Source of the DNA: Gemmatimonadota bacterium
GTDB taxonomy: Bacteria; Gemmatimonadota; Gemmatimonadetes; Gemmatimonadales; Gemmatimonadaceae
Length of the DNA: 64,000 nt
Assembly (NCBI GenBank): GCA_003155795.1
Contig: PMEM01000013.1
Span: 75,033-139,032, forward strand
Reading direction: 5' to 3'
The number at the start of each line of letters is the position of its first letter. Position 1 is the stretch's first letter. The notes under the pieces are model-generated. The model saw nothing but the letters and a program-made list of their open reading frames with translations. It made no database searches and was not told the DNA's origin. Made by a program: the position numbers and the translations under genes. Positions 60,527 to 64,000 of this stretch are shown here, in pieces.

Positions 60527-62449
60527 CTAGGTCCTGGCGGTGCGGCGGTGTCGCCGTTCGACTTCGATGACCAGATTCTGAATATCGTTTGGGCTGACCC
60601 CGGGTATGCGGGACACCTGAGCGAGGGACCGAGGGCGGAGCGCACCGAGCTTATGGCGCGCCTCGAATGTGAGTGACGCCATGTTGGCGTAGTCCAAATC
60701 TTCCGGCAACGCGAACTCGCCCATGCGCTTGAGTTTGTCTGCCTGGGTCCGTTCACGCTCGAAGTAGCCAGCATACTTGATCTCAAGCTCTGTCGATATC
60801 AGCGCGTCAGGGTCGAGGTGCTCGCCCACACCAACTGCGGCGAACAAGGCGGCGAGCGAGACATTCTGTCGCTTGGCCACCTCGGCCACTTTTACCGAGT
60901 GAGTCAAACACTTACTATCGCTCTCGGTAAGCAGTCGTGCCGCCTGCTCCGGTCGGATACTTGTGCGCTCAGCAAGCGAGCGGATTTCCTTGTCGGCGGC
61001 AAAGCGGTGTTCGACGACATCATTTTCCCGTTCACTGTAAATGCCGAGCCCTAGGGCGAGTGGAGCCAGGCGCTCAATCGCGTTGTCCTGTCGAACTGTG
61101 AGGCGAAACTCTGAGCGGGAGGTGAACAGACGGTATGGCTCATCAACGCCTCGCGTGACGAGATCGTCGATCAGAACTCCGATATACGATGTCTGGCGGC
61201 CAAGTACGATTGGTGGGCGCCCGAGAGCAGCGAGTCCAGCGTTCAGGCCGGCTACAACTCCCTGTCCAGCGGCCTCTTCATAGCCGGTGGTGCCGTTGAT
61301 CTGTCCGGCAAAGTAGAGCCCGTGGACGCTCTTGACCTGCAGTGATATGTCGAGCTGCGTCGGCGGATAGTAGTCGTATTCTATCGCGTAGCCGGAGCGT
61401 GTCATCCGTGCGTTTTCGAGTCCACGGACACTGTGGAGGATTTCGACCTGGACTTCTGCTGGCAGCGACGTCGACAGACCGTTTACGTAGAGCTCGCTCG
61501 TGTCGTGCCCCTCCGGTTCCAGGAAGATCTGGTGACGTTGAGCATTCGGGAATCGAAGGATCTTGTCTTCGACGGAAGGACAGTAGCGCGGACCACGTGC
61601 GGAGATCGCGCCGCCGTACATCGCCGAGCGGCCAATGTTGTCGGCGATTATCTGTTTGCCAGGTGCTTCGAGGTAGGTAATCCAGCATGGCAGCTGCTCA
61701 GGATGACGCGTCACTCCCGCGTTCAGCCGCGGCTCAGGCCAGAAGTGGGACCAGGAATAGTCGAACTGATCGATTTCGCTCTCCTGGAGCTGCAGGTGCG
61801 AGAAATCCACCGACCTTCCGTCGATGCGTGGCGGGGTTCCTGTCTTGAACCGCTCGACCACAAGCCCTGCACGCTCGAGTTGCTCGGCGAGATGGGTGGT
61901 CGCAGCCTCACCTGCGCGACCCCCGGACAGGTTCAGGTCTGTTCCGATGTGGATGCGACCACGGAGAAAGGTGCCGGCGGTAATGACGACACAGCGTGCT
62001 CCGAAGCGGCGACCTTCGAGTGTTTCGGCGCCGAGGACGGTGCCGCCGGCCTTGTCCATTATAAGGCGAGCGACAGTTCCCTGGATGGTCTGAAGGGCCG
62101 GGAACTCCTCAATCAGATGGCGGGCGGCTCTCCTGTACAAACCTCGGTCGCATTGCGCTCGGGGCGACCACACCGCAGGGCCTTTGCTCCTGTTTAGCAT
62201 CCTGAACTGGAGCATAGCCATGTCCGTGGCGCGGCCCATGATACCGCCAAGCGCGTCCACCTCTCGTACGACGGTGCCTTTGGCGACGCCACCGATTGCG
62301 GGATTGCAGGACATCTGGCCAATGGTTTCGAGGGCGCTCGTGATCAGGGCGACAGATGCGCCGAGCCTGGCGGACGCAACGGCAGCCTCGGTGCCGGCAT
62401 GGCCGCCACCGATGACGATGACGTCAAAAGAAGACTCGAAGTTTGGCAT
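60527..62449 (-). CDS. mnmG: tRNA U34 modification enzyme MnmG (GidA)
   Basis: 640-residue FAD-dependent partner of MnmE in wobble-uridine modification. The FAD-binding N-terminus is SFDVIVIGGGHAGTEAAVAS. Family signatures RMLNRSKGPAVWSPRAQCDR, GTFLRGRIHIG, TGTPPRIDGRSVDF and GYEEAAGQGVVAGLNAGLAA are all present. The start ATG 62449 (MPNFESSFDVIVIGGG) fits; the frame extends to 62515 without similarity. It lies 3 kb upstream of parA on the same strand, though interrupted by the small genes, and not next to mnmE as in some genomes. Confidence 0.97.
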   Translation of the reverse strand: MPNFESSFDVIVIGGGHAGTEAAVASARLGASVALITSALETIGQMSCNPAIGGVAKGTVVREVDALGGIMGRATDMAMLQFRMLNRSKGPAVWSPRAQCDRGLYRRAARHLIEEFPALQTIQGTVARLIMDKAGGTVLGAETLEGRRFGARCVVITAGTFLRGRIHIGTDLNLSGGRAGEAATTHLAEQLERAGLVVERFKTGTPPRIDGRSVDFSHLQLQESEIDQFDYSWSHFWPEPRLNAGVTRHPEQLPCWITYLEAPGKQIIADNIGRSAMYGGAISARGPRYCPSVEDKILRFPNAQRHQIFLEPEGHDTSELYVNGLSTSLPAEVQVEILHSVRGLENARMTRSGYAIEYDYYPPTQLDISLQVKSVHGLYFAGQINGTTGYEEAAGQGVVAGLNAGLAALGRPPIVLGRQTSYIGVLIDDLVTRGVDEPYRLFTSRSEFRLTVRQDNAIERLAPLALGLGIYSERENDVVEHRFAADKEIRSLAERTSIRPEQAARLLTESDSKCLTHSVKVAEVAKRQNVSLAALFAAVGVGEHLDPDALISTELEIKYAGYFERERTQADKLKRMGEFALPEDLDYANMASLTFEARHKLGALRPRSLAQVSRIPGVSPNDIQNLVIEVERRHRRTART

Positions 62450-62513
62450 ATGGGGGGCTTCTAAATGTAGAGCACGACGCCATTCACGGCTGGACTCGGG
62501 GTAATTTTGGGGC

Positions 62514-62798
62514 ATGCCAATACGAGCGGCTCACGACCGTCCGACAGTCTTCATCCGACGCGAGGCTTTTGAGCGTGCAGGGCTGGAACGTCAATCCATC
62601 GACGCCCGCTTCAACCTTACGGATGAGGAATTCGTCGTTGAGGGGAACCTGGTAGCTATCGGACCACTTCCATCAGATGACACGTTGAGCGATCTCGTGA
62701 TCGAACTGGAGACAATTGGGCTCCGGTACTTCGACGATTTCTTTGAGTTGAGCGGCAACTGGCCAACCTGGCTCAATTTGTTCGTTACGTCGGTCTAA
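62514..62798 (+). CDS. small protein of unknown function
   Basis: 94-residue soluble protein with no recognised family. It is acidic in its second half: RREAFERAGLERQSIDARF, NLTDEEFVVEGNLVAIGPLP, DTLSDLVIELETIGLRYFDD and NWPTWLNLFVTSV. Start ATG 62514 has GGGG 3-6 bp upstream. It is divergent from mnmG with 64 bp between starts. It may be co-transcribed with the lipoprotein gene that follows. Coding potential rests on length, codon use and its position. Confidence 0.6.
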   Translation: MPIRAAHDRPTVFIRREAFERAGLERQSIDARFNLTDEEFVVEGNLVAIGPLPSDDTLSDLVIELETIGLRYFDDFFELSGNWPTWLNLFVTSV

Positions 62799-62804
62799 AG
62801 CGGG

Positions 62805-64000
62805 ATGTTCAAGCTGGCGCGTGTTGCGGGCGCGGCGCGCTCGTGCATTTCAATGCGACGTCTGGTGATAGTATTCACACCGCTCGGGATTCTCGCATCT
62901 ACTTCGGGCTGCGCAGCACACAGCGGCAACGTCGGGCCAGTTGCAGCAGACACGCATCCAGTTGCAACTGAAAAGCGCCAAGCGCATAGCGCACCGACCG
63001 CGACGACTACCCCTGCGGCAACGAATGACTTTGAACCCAGCGAAATTGCAACTGCGGCTCAGCTCAAGCGATCGCCCAATCAGGGAGAATCCACGCAGCG
63101 AGAGTTGGAATGGGTGGAGCGTGAGGAGTCGGCAGCCAGCGGAGAAGTAGAGGCGGGTGAGTACGTCGTCACGTATCTCATCACGCCGGCTGATGATTAC
63201 TATGTTCTCGAAGCTGGCGTAGACACAGTGCCGGCGCATCACACAACAGTCACTCCCGGGTCGGCACATGTATCGGTCGTAGTGCGCGATGCAGCGGACG
63301 GACGAACTGTTAATGGATTGGATGTGCATGCGACGCTTGGTGCCGCAATCACAGGAACACAGATTCGTGCAAAACTTCCATTCGGCTGGCATCCGATTCT
63401 GAATCGGTATGGCAAGAACATGGTTCTGCCCGAAAGCCCGTTCACGCTGACAATTCGTATTGGGACGCCGACGTATCAGCGCGAGGATAGCGTGAACGGC
63501 GATCGATTCCGGAAAGATGTAACTGCGAGGTTTGACGACGTTTCCGTGTCGAGTGATTCTCTTGCTGGAGCGGCACAGCGTCTTGCACGCGGCAGCCGTA
63601 GTGATGCCATCGAACTGTCACGCGCGGAGGGAAAAGCGATTGGATCCTCGATTGCCGCCGTGTTGCGCGAACGTCCTTCGAACGGGCTGCAGCGACAATC
63701 TGGCGATTATACCGTGGCCGTTCTGATTGGTCCTCCTCAGGGAGTGTGGGCGCTCCAGAACGGCGGACTCGCTTACCTACCAGCGGACGGGAGCATCGGC
63801 CCGGTCAACAACATCGGGATCAGTATTCGCGATGCAGCGACCGGACGAGTGATACCCGACCTGAACGTGCGCGCAACGATTATTGACTCAAGGAAAAAGG
63901 AAATTGACACGTACGTCATGCCATTCGTGTGGAGTCCACGCGTGGACGCGTATGGCCTGAATGTGGCTGTCCCCAGTAGCGGGCGATACACGGTCCAGGT
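62805..64000 (+). CDS. lipoprotein with two Tp34/P19-like domains, 3' end outside window
   Basis: An open frame read directly from the sequence, continuous to the right edge. ATG 62805 opens it; an internal ATG at 62853 gives a clean lipoprotein signal MRRLVIVFTPLGILASTSGC. After a Thr/Ala-rich linker come two related modules. The first has YVVTYLITPADDYYVLEAG, VSVVVRDAADGRTVNGLDVH and HPILNRYGKNMVLPE. The second has YTVAVLIGPPQGVWALQNGG, IGISIRDAATGRVIPDLNVR and PRVDAYGLNVAVPSSGRYTV. The layout resembles the Tp34/P19 iron-transport lipoprotein domain, where a Y-G-x-N element follows the core. Function as a metal-binding periplasmic protein is inference. The C-terminus is missing. Confidence 0.75.
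   Translation, partial: MFKLARVAGAARSCISMRRLVIVFTPLGILASTSGCAAHSGNVGPVAADTHPVATEKRQAHSAPTATTTPAATNDFEPSEIATAAQLKRSPNQGESTQRELEWVEREESAASGEVEAGEYVVTYLITPADDYYVLEAGVDTVPAHHTTVTPGSAHVSVVVRDAADGRTVNGLDVHATLGAAITGTQIRAKLPFGWHPILNRYGKNMVLPESPFTLTIRIGTPTYQREDSVNGDRFRKDVTARFDDVSVSSDSLAGAAQRLARGSRSDAIELSRAEGKAIGSSIAAVLRERPSNGLQRQSGDYTVAVLIGPPQGVWALQNGGLAYLPADGSIGPVNNIGISIRDAATGRVIPDLNVRATIIDSRKKEIDTYVMPFVWSPRVDAYGLNVAVPSSGRYTVQ

Noticed and set aside
61433-62197. 254-codon frame on the plus strand
   Set aside because: It is the reverse of mnmG, which has full family signatures.
1-64000. CRISPR arrays, tRNA or rRNA genes, insertion sequences, prophage
   Set aside because: No regularly spaced repeats, cloverleaf sequences, rRNA blocks, transposase or phage proteins were seen in either strand by reading.

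Overview
The window looks like the chromosomal replication-origin neighbourhood of a free-living, moderately GC-rich Gram-negative bacterium. The most likely group is Gemmatimonadota. This is an inference from gene content (paired M16 peptidases, DUF3857-transglutaminase, GWxTD lipoprotein, YfiT/BstA-type enzyme, KirBac channel, many lipoproteins) and not from a marker-gene comparison. No tRNA, rRNA, IS element, prophage or CRISPR array was seen. Genes are tightly packed, and many neighbours overlap by ATGA, GTGA or TGATG, which suggests long translationally coupled operons.

Layout. 1-1669: 3' part of a membrane sensor histidine kinase. 1680-9110 (minus): NUDIX hydrolase, then an AddB-like and an AddA-like helicase-nuclease subunit. 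9130-11795 (minus): an M16 peptidase pair; a histidine phosphatase (plus) converges on a DUF3857/transglutaminase protein. 12631-20564 (minus): beta-CASP metallo-beta-lactamase, YdcF protein, a second M16 pair, a lipoprotein, a BstA-like protein and the DUF3857 protein. 20627-22138: a small DUF4177-like gene, upp and a DUF2225 protein. 22334-28414 (plus): zinc-protease-like protein, YciC-like membrane protein, then a DUF4129-DUF4350-MoxR-DUF58 operon. 28422-35947 (minus): the classical rpmH-rnpA-yidD-yidC-(MBL)-mnmE string ending in an RDD-SpoIIM fusion. 36127-38944 (plus): dnaA and dnaN with a candidate oriC in the spacer. 39776-40166 (minus): rnpB. 40341-45175: AraC regulator, pyrE, histidine kinase, Ser/Thr kinase, GWxTD lipoprotein, followed by polA. 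47995-55497 (minus): a BMP-type nucleoside ABC transporter operon with an embedded Nif3 gene, an MFS transporter and an acyltransferase. 55553-57258 (minus): parA-parB. 57483-60444 (minus): SIMPL protein, a KirBac-like channel and three small proteins. 60527-62449 (minus): mnmG. The right edge holds a small unknown gene and a truncated lipoprotein with two Tp34/P19-like domains.

Functionally the centre is replication and segregation (dnaA, dnaN, polA, parAB, AddAB-like repair), tRNA modification (mnmE, mnmG), RNase P (rnpA, rnpB) and membrane protein insertion (yidC, yidD). Interspersed are nucleotide salvage (upp, pyrE, BMP transporter) and envelope proteolysis and quality control.

The best leads are regulatory or structural, not a wholly new defence system. 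They are a DnaA box inside the predicted dnaA promoter, a DnaA-trio-like tract, a shared palindrome touching two start codons, a short gene missed by length cut-offs, a KirBac gene without a normal start codon, a tandem dRS3-like repeat that supplies a gene's start, and an RDD-SpoIIM fusion.
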